From Smithella sp. D17 (GTDB taxonomy: Bacteria > Desulfobacterota > Syntrophia > Syntrophales > Smithellaceae): a stretch of 20,641 nucleotides of DNA. Under the pieces are notes generated by a model. It searched no databases. It saw only the letters and a program-made list of their open reading frames with translations, and had not been told where the DNA came from. Numbering within the stretch: the first letter of the stretch is position 1; each line of letters starts with the position of its first letter. The position numbers and the translations under genes were made by a program. The stretch covers positions 1 to 20,641 of the forward strand of contig JQOA01000257.1 in assembly GCA_000753945.1 (NCBI GenBank), written 5' to 3'. Shown here one piece after another: positions 8,912 to 16,292 of this stretch.

Positions 8912-8957
8912 CATACTACCGAGTTTCTGTTAGTTTCCTCTACTGAAACTTAGTATG
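8912..8957. repeat. Bulged inverted repeat between convergent genes
   Basis: CATACTA (8912-8918), three bases, AGTTTC (8922-8927) on the left face GAAACT (8945-8950) directly joined to TAGTATG (8951-8957) on the right. Both arms are perfect, giving a 13-pair stem with a three-base bulge and a 17-base loop. No U-run follows on either strand, so it is not a standard intrinsic terminator, although it lies between converging genes. Function unknown. Confidence 0.55.
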
Positions 8958-9037
8958 TGCAATAACAAGATAAGGCTTAATTAATTCAAATTGTAGCTGA
9001 TGGTAGCTTACTTTTTTCCGAAAAAGTTCGCGCAGGT

Positions 9038-10258
9038 CTATGTAATTTTTTTTCGTTCACGCAAGAAACATCTAGGGTCTTCCGCCAGATAATCTCCGCT
9101 ATAGGCCAGAGCGCGTCCGCGACAACCCCCGCATACTGTTTTATAGTTGCATTCACCGCAAGCGCCTTTTAAGAGTTTTTCCCTGTTGCGTAAATTCCGA
9201 AAAACTGTTGATTCATAGTAAATATTCTTGAAATCCATTTTTTTTACATTACCGGCGCTTACTTCCACAAATGGACATGGCCAGACATCGCCGTTGGCTT
9301 TAACGTAGACGAAACCTCGACCTGCTGCACATCCGTGAAAAACCTTGCCGGCAAGTTTCAGCATGAGGCCATCGCGGATACCGTTTTTCTCCAGCAGATG
9401 AGGCCAGTATTGAGGGCCGGCGACCGGTTCTATTATTGTATGAGCTGTTTTTTGTTTGAGCGCGATCAGTTCACTCAGGTATTGATTGGCAGATTTCTTT
9501 AATGTGGCCTTTTCAATTTTCTCTCCGCGACCGACAGCTACGAGCTGATACATCAGCATGATACCTGCACCGCAGTTATCAACGAAATCGATGAGTTCAG
9601 GTAAATCAGATATATTGTATTCCATTGCCGTAGTGTTGATTTGCAGAAGAATGCCTGCTTTTTTAGTGGCTTCAATAGCGCGAAGCGCCAGATCGAATGC
9701 TCCCGGTTTGTTGCGGACCATGTCGTGAATATCAGGATTGGCTGCGTCAATACTGATGGCATTACAGACGACGCCATGATCTTTCAGTTTAAAGGCCATT
9801 TCTTCATTGATTAAGGTGCCGTTTGTGGCGATAATATTGGCCAGCCCCGCCTTTTGAGAGTGTCTGAGCAATTCAAAGATGTCCGGTCTCACCAGTGGCT
9901 CTCCGCCGGTATAAACCAGAGTACGGAATTCGCTGACGGAGGCGATCATGTCAATGAGCCTTTTGCCTTCATCGGTAGTAAGTTCGTCGGGTTCGGCATT
10001 ACCGCTAATGGCGTGGCAATGAATGCATCTCAGGTTGCATGCTCCGGTTACTTCCCAGGCAGGATGCCCCGGATATCCGATGCAACCCATACCCCAGGAA
10101 CCGTTGGCCACAGGTATAGTTCGAAAGCCGTATTTCAATACCCAGCCGGGGAAATTCTGCCAGCCGTTCAGATATCCCATAAGCATGGAACTGCCCAGTT
10201 GTTTAAACAACAAAGAAGGGGGATTATAAAATGATTTAACTTTGTTTTTAGTCTTCAT
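9038..10258 (-). CDS. Radical SAM/SPASM domain protein
   Basis: A 406-residue radical SAM protein. The SAM-cluster motif CX3CX2C is Cys74, 78, 81 (CNLRCIHC), followed by YTGGEPLVRPD as the SAM-binding GGE region. The C-terminal SPASM part shows Cys310-X12-G-X4-Cys328, then Cys367-x2-Cys370-x5-Cys376-x2-Cys379 and Cys397, enough for auxiliary 4Fe-4S clusters. It resembles the broad AhbD/PqqE/MftC-like group that modifies peptides or tetrapyrroles. A 70-residue N-terminal extension with many aromatic and glycine residues precedes the radical SAM core. It starts ten bases after the prenyltransferase stop, so the two are very probably one transcript. No precursor peptide gene was seen nearby. The ribosome binding site is weak. 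Substrate unknown. Confidence 0.9.
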   Translation of the reverse strand: MKTKNKVKSFYNPPSLLFKQLGSSMLMGYLNGWQNFPGWVLKYGFRTIPVANGSWGMGCIGYPGHPAWEVTGACNLRCIHCHAISGNAEPDELTTDEGKRLIDMIASVSEFRTLVYTGGEPLVRPDIFELLRHSQKAGLANIIATNGTLINEEMAFKLKDHGVVCNAISIDAANPDIHDMVRNKPGAFDLALRAIEATKKAGILLQINTTAMEYNISDLPELIDFVDNCGAGIMLMYQLVAVGRGEKIEKATLKKSANQYLSELIALKQKTAHTIIEPVAGPQYWPHLLEKNGIRDGLMLKLAGKVFHGCAAGRGFVYVKANGDVWPCPFVEVSAGNVKKMDFKNIYYESTVFRNLRNREKLLKGACGECNYKTVCGGCRGRALAYSGDYLAEDPRCFLRERKKIT

Positions 10259-10268
10259 AGTTTAAGTT

Positions 10269-11189
10269 TTAAATGTATACCAGAATATAAACAAGGGACG
10301 TTCCCAGATTGACTGCTATATTCAAGCCACATAATTTCTCCAGCATTTTCTTGTCTTCATACTTGCCGCGTAGCATCATCACAACAATAAATAAAGAAAT
10401 AGTTAATACAGGCAGGTAGAGATAGACAATCTTAAAAGCAATTCCGAAGAATGGTGAGGCAATCACTGCCGCGGAGGCCAGTAAAGAAAAGGCGACATAT
10501 AGAAATTCCCCGTTTTTCTTTCCAATACGATAAAGCAGGTTTTTTTTGCCGGTAGATTTGTCGGCTTCATAGTCAGGATACTCATTAAGAAAAATGACAT
10601 TAAAAATTGTAAGGGCTATAGGAATTGTCATCCAATGAACAACGGGATGGATAACGCCTGTCTGTATATAGTAGGATGAGGCTACAGGAAGCCAGCCATA
10701 GCAGAATCCGATGAAAATTTCACCAACTCCCCTCTGCACCAGCCTGACCGGTTTTGTGGAATAAAAAAATCCCGGGAAAGCGCCCAGGCAGCCCAAAAGC
10801 AAAGTATAGGGACCTGTTTTCAAAACAAATTGCAGAATAACGCCTATTATACCGGCAAGGATCAGAGTGACAATACTTGTCCAAAACGGGACCTTAGGTG
10901 ATATTTTCCCATGGGGAAGAATGCGGGTGCCACCGGCAAATTGATTATCATGCAAACGGTTGGAAATAACATCTCCCTGATAATCGAAGTATTCACCGGA
11001 ATGGTAAGTGGATAACATAATCAAAATGACCCCGGAAACTCCTAGAAGAAAAATTTCAAGACTGAAGACGGAATTGATTTTGTATGCCAGAAGTGTTCCC
11101 AGTATAAAAGGAAGGATACCAACTGTGTGAAAAGGAGGTCGGGACAGGACAAACCATGTCTTTATTTTCTCTATATTGGAATTTTGCAT
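10269..11189 (-). CDS. UbiA-family prenyltransferase, MenA-like
   Basis: A 306-residue integral membrane prenyltransferase. The first prenyl-diphosphate motif is HSGEYFDYQGD at residues 63-73 (Asp69, Asp73). The second is NEYPDYEADKSTGKKNL from residue 202, with Asp206 and Asp210. Several long hydrophobic segments separate them, and GGTRILPHGKISP between the motifs is typical of MenA-like members. The start at 11189 has AGGTG five bases upstream; the frame extends 42 codons further, but that extension is polar and unlike the family. MenA joins a polyprenyl chain to 1,4-dihydroxy-2-naphthoate. Because no other menaquinone gene is nearby and the downstream partner is a radical SAM protein, the acceptor here is uncertain. 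Confidence 0.85.
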   Translation of the reverse strand: MQNSNIEKIKTWFVLSRPPFHTVGILPFILGTLLAYKINSVFSLEIFLLGVSGVILIMLSTYHSGEYFDYQGDVISNRLHDNQFAGGTRILPHGKISPKVPFWTSIVTLILAGIIGVILQFVLKTGPYTLLLGCLGAFPGFFYSTKPVRLVQRGVGEIFIGFCYGWLPVASSYYIQTGVIHPVVHWMTIPIALTIFNVIFLNEYPDYEADKSTGKKNLLYRIGKKNGEFLYVAFSLLASAAVIASPFFGIAFKIVYLYLPVLTISLFIVVMMLRGKYEDKKMLEKLCGLNIAVNLGTSLVYILVYI

Positions 11190-11249
11190 AAAACACCTGA
11201 ATTCATTGCGACGGGTCTTAACATAAAGGTCTTTTTTTGTAAAGAAGCG

Positions 11250-11262
11250 CGAGTCTGACTCG
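11250..11262. promoter_or_regulatory. Small palindrome upstream of the prenyltransferase
   Basis: CGAGT, three bases, ACTCG forms a perfect palindrome 61-73 bases upstream of the prenyltransferase start. It could be an operator for the two-gene unit, but it is short and I found no good promoter hexamers beside it. Confidence 0.25.
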
Positions 11263-11344
11263 TGTACAGTAGATTTCCTGGTTAATAAAGTTATTCCTGT
11301 AATGAGCATAATCAATTAAGCAAGTCCTTCAACGATTGAAATAT

Positions 11345-11379
11345 TAACAGGAAAAAATCATTTTTCCCTTGATTGTTAA
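11345..11379. repeat. Inverted repeat in the 434-base gene-free stretch 11190-11623
   Basis: GGAAAAA (11350-11356) and TTTTTCC (11361-11367) form a seven-pair hairpin with a four-base loop. Flanking TTAAC and GTTAA can extend the pairing after an unpaired stretch. In the rest of the gene-free stretch between the prenyltransferase and the HU gene I see only the small palindrome at 11250, short unconvincing open frames and no clear promoter. Confidence 0.4.
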
Positions 11380-11623
11380 TTTTAGTTGTGTTAGTTCTTC
11401 CGCTAATTTAAGAAGAAAAACAATTATCCAAACAAATAAGCAAGCAGGGTTGAGCAGGAAGTATCAAATTTACTTTGGATGGACGCTCAGGAAGTTTGTG
11501 CTTCTTTGATGAAATTGATAAAGGTGTTTCGCCGGGTTGAATGTTAGAAACTTTGGAGATGGCCGCAAAAACGGTTAATAATAAAAACAGGAATTTGACT
11601 TTATGAAAGGGGGATTTTAGAAA

Positions 11624-11896
11624 ATGACGAAGGCAGAATTAGTCGGGGTTATAGCAAAATCGGCAGGTGTCACCAAAGACAAAGCGGCAAAAGCACTGGA
11701 AGCATACGAAGTAGCAGTTGCCAAAGAGCTTAAGAAAAGCGGTAAACTTATCCTCGTAGGATTTGGTACGTTCTCGGTAGTGAAGAGGAAGGCGAGAATA
11801 GGCAGGAATCCTCAGACCGGAAAAGCCATTAAGATTCCCGCAAAGAAAGTCGTAAAATTTAAGGCAGGCAAGGATCTGGCCAATAAAGTAAAATAA
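11624..11896 (+). CDS. hup: HU-family DNA-binding protein
   Basis: A 90-residue HU-type histone-like protein that bends DNA as a dimer. It has the full family layout: an N-terminal helical dimerisation part, LVGFGTFSVVKRKARIGRN and the arm motif RNPQTGKAIKI at residues 61-71 with the intercalating proline. AAAGGGGGA lies about ten bases before the ATG. It stands alone, with a long leader upstream and a strong hairpin downstream. A second HU/IHF-like gene lies 3.4 kb away on the same strand. Confidence 0.95.
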   Translation: MTKAELVGVIAKSAGVTKDKAAKALEAYEVAVAKELKKSGKLILVGFGTFSVVKRKARIGRNPQTGKAIKIPAKKVVKFKAGKDLANKVK

Positions 11897-11920
11897 TAAA
11901 TTATTCAGTTACAGTACAGC

Positions 11921-11960
11921 TAAGGCCTCCGCATTTTCAGCTTAATATCCGGAGGCCTTA
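11921..11960 (+). terminator. Strong hairpin after the HU gene, before trpS
   Basis: TAAGGCCTCCG (11921-11931) and CGGAGGCCTTA (11950-11960) are a perfect 11-pair inverted repeat with an 18-base loop, 25 bases after the HU stop. The sequence that follows is GTGCATTTATC, without a U-run, so termination would be imperfect. It may act as a terminator, an mRNA end stabiliser or an attenuator ahead of trpS. Confidence 0.55.
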
Positions 11961-11999
11961 GTGCATTTATCCTGAAAAATATTTACAAGGAGTTTTGTT

Positions 12000-12989
12000 T
12001 TGGCACTAAAAAGAATTCTCAGTGGAATGAGACCGACAGGAAAACTGCATCTGGGCAATCTGCATGGAGCTTTGCAAAATTGGATTGAATTGCAGGAAAG
12101 CGGCAATTACGATTGTTTTTATTTTGTTGCTGATTGGCATGCGATTACCAGTGAATACAGTTCCACTGAAGGTATCAAGGATAACCTCGTCAGTATGGTG
12201 ATAGACTGGCTCAGCGCCGGTTTGGACCCGCAAAAGAGCACGCTTTTTGTTCAATCAGCAGTTAAGGAACATGCTGAATTGTTTTTGCTGCTTTCGATGA
12301 TTACTCCACTGGCCTGGCTGGAAAGAAATCCAACTTACAAGGAAATGAAATCGGAACTGTCCAACAAGGATTTATCCACTTTCGGTTTTCTGGGTTATCC
12401 TGTGCTGCAGGCCGCCGATATTATCATGTATAAAGCCTACGGCGTGCCTGTCGGTATTGATCAGCTTCCCCACGTTGAATTGACCCGTGAAATAGCCCGC
12501 CGTTTTAATTTTCTCTATAAAGAAATATTCCCTGTTCCGGAACCGCTTTTAACCAGCGTGCCCAAACTGCTGGGAATTGACGGGAGAAAGATGAGCAAAT
12601 CCTACGATAATTCTATTTACATCAGCGACCGGGGAAAGACGCTGCTGCATAAAATTAGTTCCATGTTTACCGATCCTCAGCGGATGAGGAAGAGTGATTC
12701 CGGAAATCCTGAAATATGCAATGTTTTCACTTTTCACGGGTTGTATTCTTCGCCGGAAAAAGTCAAAGAGATTGATGTTGAATGCCGGAAAGCTGGAATT
12801 GGGTGCACGGACTGCAAAAAGATGCTGGCCAAGCAGATAGCCGAAAAACTTAATCCCGTTCATGAACGTATGGATTACTACATAAGTCATATGAATGAAA
12901 TTAACGCAATCATAGAAGAGGGAAACAAGAAAGCGAGAAAAATAGCACAGCAGACGATGAGTGAAGTGCGTGCCGCAGTTAATATATAA
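12000..12989 (+). CDS. trpS: Tryptophanyl-tRNA synthetase, TTG start
   Basis: A 329-residue class I aminoacyl-tRNA synthetase that charges tRNA-Trp. The HIGH-type motif is PTGKLHLGN, with HLGN at residues 17-20; KMSKS is at residues 197-201. The start codon is TTG at 12000, read from AAGGAG at 11987-11992 with a seven-base spacer. The first internal ATG would cut into the HIGH region, so TTG is required. Length is normal for the bacterial enzyme. It leads the trpS-scpA-scpB-rluB cluster found in many Desulfobacterota; scpA begins four bases after its stop. Confidence 0.95.
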   Translation: MALKRILSGMRPTGKLHLGNLHGALQNWIELQESGNYDCFYFVADWHAITSEYSSTEGIKDNLVSMVIDWLSAGLDPQKSTLFVQSAVKEHAELFLLLSMITPLAWLERNPTYKEMKSELSNKDLSTFGFLGYPVLQAADIIMYKAYGVPVGIDQLPHVELTREIARRFNFLYKEIFPVPEPLLTSVPKLLGIDGRKMSKSYDNSIYISDRGKTLLHKISSMFTDPQRMRKSDSGNPEICNVFTFHGLYSSPEKVKEIDVECRKAGIGCTDCKKMLAKQIAEKLNPVHERMDYYISHMNEINAIIEEGNKKARKIAQQTMSEVRAAVNI

Positions 12990-12993
12990 TATT

Positions 12994-13734
12994 ATGGATA
13001 ATGAACAAATATCAAATTATGCTGTTAAACTGGACATCTTTGAAGGTCCGCTGGACCTTCTTTTGTATTTGATAAAGAAAAATGAGATCGATATCTATAA
13101 TATCCCGATAGCGCTGGTTACCGAGCAATATCTTCAATACCTGAAAATTATCAAAGAGCTTAATCTCGATCTGGCCGGAGAATATCTGGTCATGGCTGCA
13201 ACGCTTATTCATATTAAATCCAGGATGCTCCTGCCTCCGCCTGATGAACCGGAAGAAGAAGAGGAAGATCCCCGCGCCGAACTGGTCAGGCAGCTTCTTG
13301 AACATAAGACATTTAAGGAAGCCGCAGAAAATTTAAAAGAAAGACCGCTCCTGGAGAGAGATGTGTTTACCCGGGCGGCACTCCTGCCGGAAGAAGCTGA
13401 AAAGACAACCACGGAGGAAGAAGAGCTCATCGAAGTAAGCGTTTTCGAGCTTATAGAGGCTTTTCATCGTGTTGTTTCGCAACTGGATAGAAAGGAACTT
13501 TTGGAAATTGATTTGGAAAAACTGTCTCTTACTGATATAATCAACGAAATAATGGATCAGTTATCCGTAACAAAAAGCTCGACTTTTGAAGATTTGCTCC
13601 AAGGGAAAAGAGATCGCCGGCGCATCATCTATACTTTTTTGGCTATACTGGAATTAATTAAGTTGAGAATGATTAAAGCTTATCAAACTTCAATTTTTGG
13701 AGTTATCCGGATATTCCCGGCCGTGGAGTCATAA
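12994..13734 (+). CDS. scpA: Segregation and condensation protein A
   Basis: A 246-residue ScpA kleisin that joins Smc and ScpB in the bacterial condensin complex. The N-terminal AVKLDIFEGPLDLLLYLIKK is the classic family opening, followed by LAGEYLVMAATLIHIKSRMLLP and an acidic linker (EPEEEEEDPRAE). The C-terminal winged helix ends in LAILELIKLRMIKAYQ. The start at 12994 fits the family; no ribosome binding site precedes it, so translation is probably coupled to trpS, which ends four bases upstream. scpB starts directly after the stop codon. Confidence 0.95.
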   Translation: MDNEQISNYAVKLDIFEGPLDLLLYLIKKNEIDIYNIPIALVTEQYLQYLKIIKELNLDLAGEYLVMAATLIHIKSRMLLPPPDEPEEEEEDPRAELVRQLLEHKTFKEAAENLKERPLLERDVFTRAALLPEEAEKTTTEEEELIEVSVFELIEAFHRVVSQLDRKELLEIDLEKLSLTDIINEIMDQLSVTKSSTFEDLLQGKRDRRRIIYTFLAILELIKLRMIKAYQTSIFGVIRIFPAVES

Positions 13735-14412
13735 ATGGAAAAAATTAAAGCAATAATCGAAGCACTGATTTTCGCTTCCGATACGCCGTTGGCGCCTGAA
13801 AAAATTCGTGTTGTTTTTCCGGAAGTGGAAAAAAAGGAAATTAAAGAAATCATCGACCAGATTGTATCGGAATATAATGAACGGAATGGGGGTATTTTTT
13901 TGCAGGAAGTTGCCGGCGGTTTTCAGTTCCGAACCAATCCTGAGCTTGGCCAGTGGATTAAGAAGTTAAAAAGCACAAAGCCTCATTCCTTATCTCCGCA
14001 GGCGATGGAAACGCTCGCAATCGTCGCTTATAAGCAGCCCATTGTTAAATCCGAAATCGAAAGCATTCGCGGAGTAGATGTAGGAGGTCCGCTCAAGAGC
14101 CTCTTGGATAAAAAGCTTGTGCGCATTGTCGGACGCAAGGACGTGCCCGGCAAGCCCATTATCTACGGGACGACCAGAAGATTTCTGGAAGTGTTCAATC
14201 TGAAAGATCTCCTTGATTTGCCGAATTTGCGGGAATTAAAAGAACTCAACCAGCAGCAGGAAATTGAAGATCAGGGAATCGAAGGTCAGGAAATCACAGA
14301 GCGGGAAATTTTGGAAGAGGGAATTGTAAATCATGAAGTCGTAGAGCAGAAAATAGCGGAACAGGAAATCGCAGAAATAGAAATAGAAATCGAAGATATT
14401 CCTGATTTATGA
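13735..14412 (+). CDS. scpB: Segregation and condensation protein B with repeat tail
   Basis: A 225-residue ScpB, which dimerises and binds ScpA in the condensin complex. Two winged-helix domains fill residues 1 to about 170, with SPQAMETLAIVAYKQPIVKSEIESIRG and PGKPIIYGTTRRFLEVFNLKDL as family landmarks. GGAG lies six bases before the ATG, which abuts the scpA stop. From residue 175 the protein continues as an acidic tail with strict five-residue periodicity, nine units of the type Q-E-I-x-E, beyond the ordinary ScpB end. The stop overlaps the next start as ATGA. Confidence 0.95.
   Translation: MEKIKAIIEALIFASDTPLAPEKIRVVFPEVEKKEIKEIIDQIVSEYNERNGGIFLQEVAGGFQFRTNPELGQWIKKLKSTKPHSLSPQAMETLAIVAYKQPIVKSEIESIRGVDVGGPLKSLLDKKLVRIVGRKDVPGKPIIYGTTRRFLEVFNLKDLLDLPNLRELKELNQQQEIEDQGIEGQEITEREILEEGIVNHEVVEQKIAEQEIAEIEIEIEDIPDL
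14257..14391 (+). repeat. Nine degenerate 15-bp tandem repeats inside scpB
   Basis: Nine consecutive 15-base units start at 14257, most beginning CAGGAAAT or a variant. They encode pentapeptides such as QEIED, QGIEG, QEITE, REILE, QKIAE and QEIAE (ScpB residues 175-219). Ile or Val is at the third position of every unit. Confidence 0.85.
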
Positions 14413-15140
14413 AAGAACGTATACAAAAAATTATTGCGGCTGCCGGTATTGACTCGCGGCGCCATGCTGAAAAGCTGATAACTGAAGGGCGTGTCAGCGT
14501 TAATAATATCGTGATCACCAGACTTGGAGAGAAGGCTGATGCCGAAAAAGATATTATTCGAATTGACGGCAAAACAATCTCTTTAGGAAAAACGAAATAT
14601 TATATTGCTTTGAATAAACCGGCCGGATTTGTTACCACCCTTCATGATCCTCAGAACCGGCCGACGGTTGTGGATTTACTAAGTGATATGCCGGAAAGGG
14701 TTTATCCGGTAGGAAGGCTTGATTATGATTCGAAGGGACTTTTACTTTTGACTAATGACGGTGACTTTGCTCAAAAAGTCCAGCATCCCCGTTTTCAGAA
14801 ACCAAAAGTATATAGAGTAAAAATTCAAGGACACTTGTCCAGAGAGGAGTTAAAACTGTTGGGTAAAGGAATTAAGTTGCCCGATGGTGTTTTTAAACCG
14901 GAAAATTTAAAAGTAGAAAAAATTAATGATCGAAGCTGTTGGTTGCAACTTACGCTAAGAGAGGGGAAAAATAGGATCATCAGGAGAGGATTTGAAACTG
15001 CCGGTCATCGTGTAGCTCTTTTGGTGCGGGAAGCTATCGGAGGTCTGAAATTAGGCAATTTAAAGGAAGGCGACTGGCGGCATTTGAACAAAAAAGAAAT
15101 AGACCAACTGCTGGATAATGTATCAAACGAAAATAGTTAA
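14409..15140 (+). CDS. rluB: RsuA/RluB-family pseudouridine synthase
   Basis: A 243-residue rRNA pseudouridine synthase. An N-terminal S4 RNA-binding domain (ERIQKIIAAAGIDSRRHAEKLI to about residue 60) precedes the catalytic domain, whose motif GRLDYDSKGLLLLTNDGDF carries the catalytic Asp. REGKNRIIRRGFETAGHRVALLVR is the C-terminal family motif. The family acts on 23S rRNA (RluB, RluE, RluF) or 16S rRNA (RsuA). RluB is the usual name for the copy following scpAB, but the target base cannot be read here. It overlaps scpB by ATGA and ends the cluster. Confidence 0.9.
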   Translation: MKERIQKIIAAAGIDSRRHAEKLITEGRVSVNNIVITRLGEKADAEKDIIRIDGKTISLGKTKYYIALNKPAGFVTTLHDPQNRPTVVDLLSDMPERVYPVGRLDYDSKGLLLLTNDGDFAQKVQHPRFQKPKVYRVKIQGHLSREELKLLGKGIKLPDGVFKPENLKVEKINDRSCWLQLTLREGKNRIIRRGFETAGHRVALLVREAIGGLKLGNLKEGDWRHLNKKEIDQLLDNVSNENS

Positions 15141-15147
15141 AAATTTC

Positions 15148-15176
15148 TTGACATTCGCTAAAAAATAAATAATAAG
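15148..15176 (+). promoter_or_regulatory. Sigma-70-type promoter for the HU/IHF-like gene
   Basis: A consensus TTGACA (15148-15153) is followed, after 17 bases, by AATAAG (15171-15176), which matches TATAAT at four of six. It starts eight bases after the rluB stop and gives a leader of about 70 bases before the ATG at 15251, so this gene can be transcribed apart from the scpAB cluster. Confidence 0.55.
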
Positions 15177-15250
15177 GTCTAACATAGAGAAAATAAACAT
15201 ATATTATTCATCTAGCGGTTCATTGTTGTAAATAGTATTAAGGAGGGGCT

Positions 15251-15532
15251 ATGAATAAATCCGGTCTTATTGAAACTTTAAGCAGTAAGTTAAACTTGAC
15301 GGAAAAAAAGGCAATTGACGTTGTTAATCTTATTTTTAAAGGTTTCACCGATGAATTGAAAAAAAATGGACGTATCGAGATCAGGGGCTTTGGCAGCTTT
15401 GTGGTAAAGAAATACGGATCATACACGGGAAGAAATCCTAAAACCGGCACTAAGATACAGGTTGAACCTAAAAAATTACCCTTCTTTAAAGTAGGCAAAG
15501 AACTTAAAGTGCGAGTTGATAAAAAGAAATAA
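15251..15532 (+). CDS. HU/IHF-family DNA-binding protein
   Basis: A 93-residue member of the HU/IHF family, closer in feel to IHF subunits: IEIRGFGSFVVKKYGSYTGRNPKTG (arm motif RNPKTG at residues 61-66), then PFFKVGKELKVRV. AAGGAGG is just before the ATG. It differs clearly from the HU at 11624, so the two are paralogues rather than a recent duplication. It has its own promoter and a terminator 20 bases downstream. Whether it works as an IHF beta-like heterodimer subunit or an HU homodimer cannot be told from sequence. Confidence 0.93.
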   Translation: MNKSGLIETLSSKLNLTEKKAIDVVNLIFKGFTDELKKNGRIEIRGFGSFVVKKYGSYTGRNPKTGTKIQVEPKKLPFFKVGKELKVRVDKKK

Positions 15533-15552
15533 CCCCCCCTGTTTTTATAAAT

Positions 15553-15585
15553 AAAAAGGAGGCTTGATCTAAGCCCCCTTTTTTT
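15553..15585. terminator. Bidirectional intrinsic terminator
   Basis: AAAAAGGAGGCTT (15553-15565), a five-base loop and AAGCCCCCTTTTT (15571-15583) pair with one A-C mismatch. A T-run follows on the plus strand, and TTTTTAT follows the stem on the minus strand. It lies between the convergent HU/IHF-like gene and sodB and serves both. Confidence 0.85.
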
Positions 15586-15609
15586 ATTGATTGTTACTTT
15601 TAAGTTATA

Positions 15610-16200
15610 CTATCTTAAATTGGCATTCACAAAATCCCAGTTAATCAAATTTTGAATCACAGCGGCAAGATAATCAGGCCTCCGGTTCTGATAATCCAGA
15701 TAATAGGCGTGTTCCCATACATCAATGGTCAGGAGTGCTTTCTGACCGTGGGCAAGAGGTGTATCGGCATTCGCTGTCTTTGTTATTTTTAACTGATCTC
15801 CTTCCAGAACCAGCCATGCCCAGCCGCTGCCGAACTGAGTAGCTCCGGCATTTTTCAATTCTTCAGCAAATTTATCATAATTACCCCATACGGCGTTAAT
15901 CTTTGCCGCGATTGCACCGGTAGCAACTCCTCCTGCTTTCTTCAGACATTGCCAGTAAAAGGAATGGTTCCATATCTGGGCAGCATTGTTGAAGATGCCG
16001 GCTTTGGCCGGGTCTTTAGCGGCAATTTTAATAATTTCTTCCAACGATTTTTGTTCAAGATCGGTTCCGGCGATTAATTTGTTTAAATTATCCACATAAG
16101 CTTTGTGATGCTTGCCATAATGAAAATCCAGGGTATTGGCAGTGATAAAAGGCGCTAATGCATCTTTCCCATAGGGGAGTTCCGGTAATGATATGGCCAT
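15610..16200 (-). CDS. sodB: Iron superoxide dismutase
   Basis: A 196-residue Fe/Mn-family superoxide dismutase of the iron type. The metal ligands are His27 (DFHYGKHH), His79 (IWNHSFYW), Asp160 and His164 (DVWEHAYYLDY). Gln75 in NNAAQIWNH and FGSGWAWL at 123-130 are as in E. coli FeSOD. AAGGAG lies seven bases before the ATG. It is monocistronic, with its own promoter and terminator. It protects an apparently anaerobic cell from oxygen exposure in the cytoplasm. Confidence 0.96.
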   Translation of the reverse strand: MAISLPELPYGKDALAPFITANTLDFHYGKHHKAYVDNLNKLIAGTDLEQKSLEEIIKIAAKDPAKAGIFNNAAQIWNHSFYWQCLKKAGGVATGAIAAKINAVWGNYDKFAEELKNAGATQFGSGWAWLVLEGDQLKITKTANADTPLAHGQKALLTIDVWEHAYYLDYQNRRPDYLAAVIQNLINWDFVNANLR

Positions 16201-16246
16201 AGTTGTTCTCCTTTCTGTGTTCTTTTAATGTCAAATTGTTCTTTTT

Positions 16247-16274
16247 ATAATAGGTCGATTTTTTAGTTTGTCAA
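16247..16274 (-). promoter_or_regulatory. Sigma-70-type promoter for sodB
   Basis: On the minus strand TTGACA (plus 16269-16274) and TATTAT (plus 16247-16252, five of six matches) are 16 bases apart, about 47 bases before the sodB start. Confidence 0.65.
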
Positions 16275-16292
16275 ACTTAGATTGCATCTTTT

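Noticed and set aside
9010..9027. ACTTTTT/AAAAAGT hairpin after the radical SAM gene
   Set aside because: AT-only stem apart from one pair, with no U-run after it; too weak to call as a terminator.
11190..11315. 42-codon N-terminal extension of the prenyltransferase
   Set aside because: It is polar and unlike the family, and the ATG at 11189 has its own ribosome binding site and a typical UbiA N-terminus.
11479..11547. 22-codon open frame in the gene-free stretch before the HU gene
   Set aside because: Too short, no recognisable sequence, and alternative frames in the same place look equally plausible.
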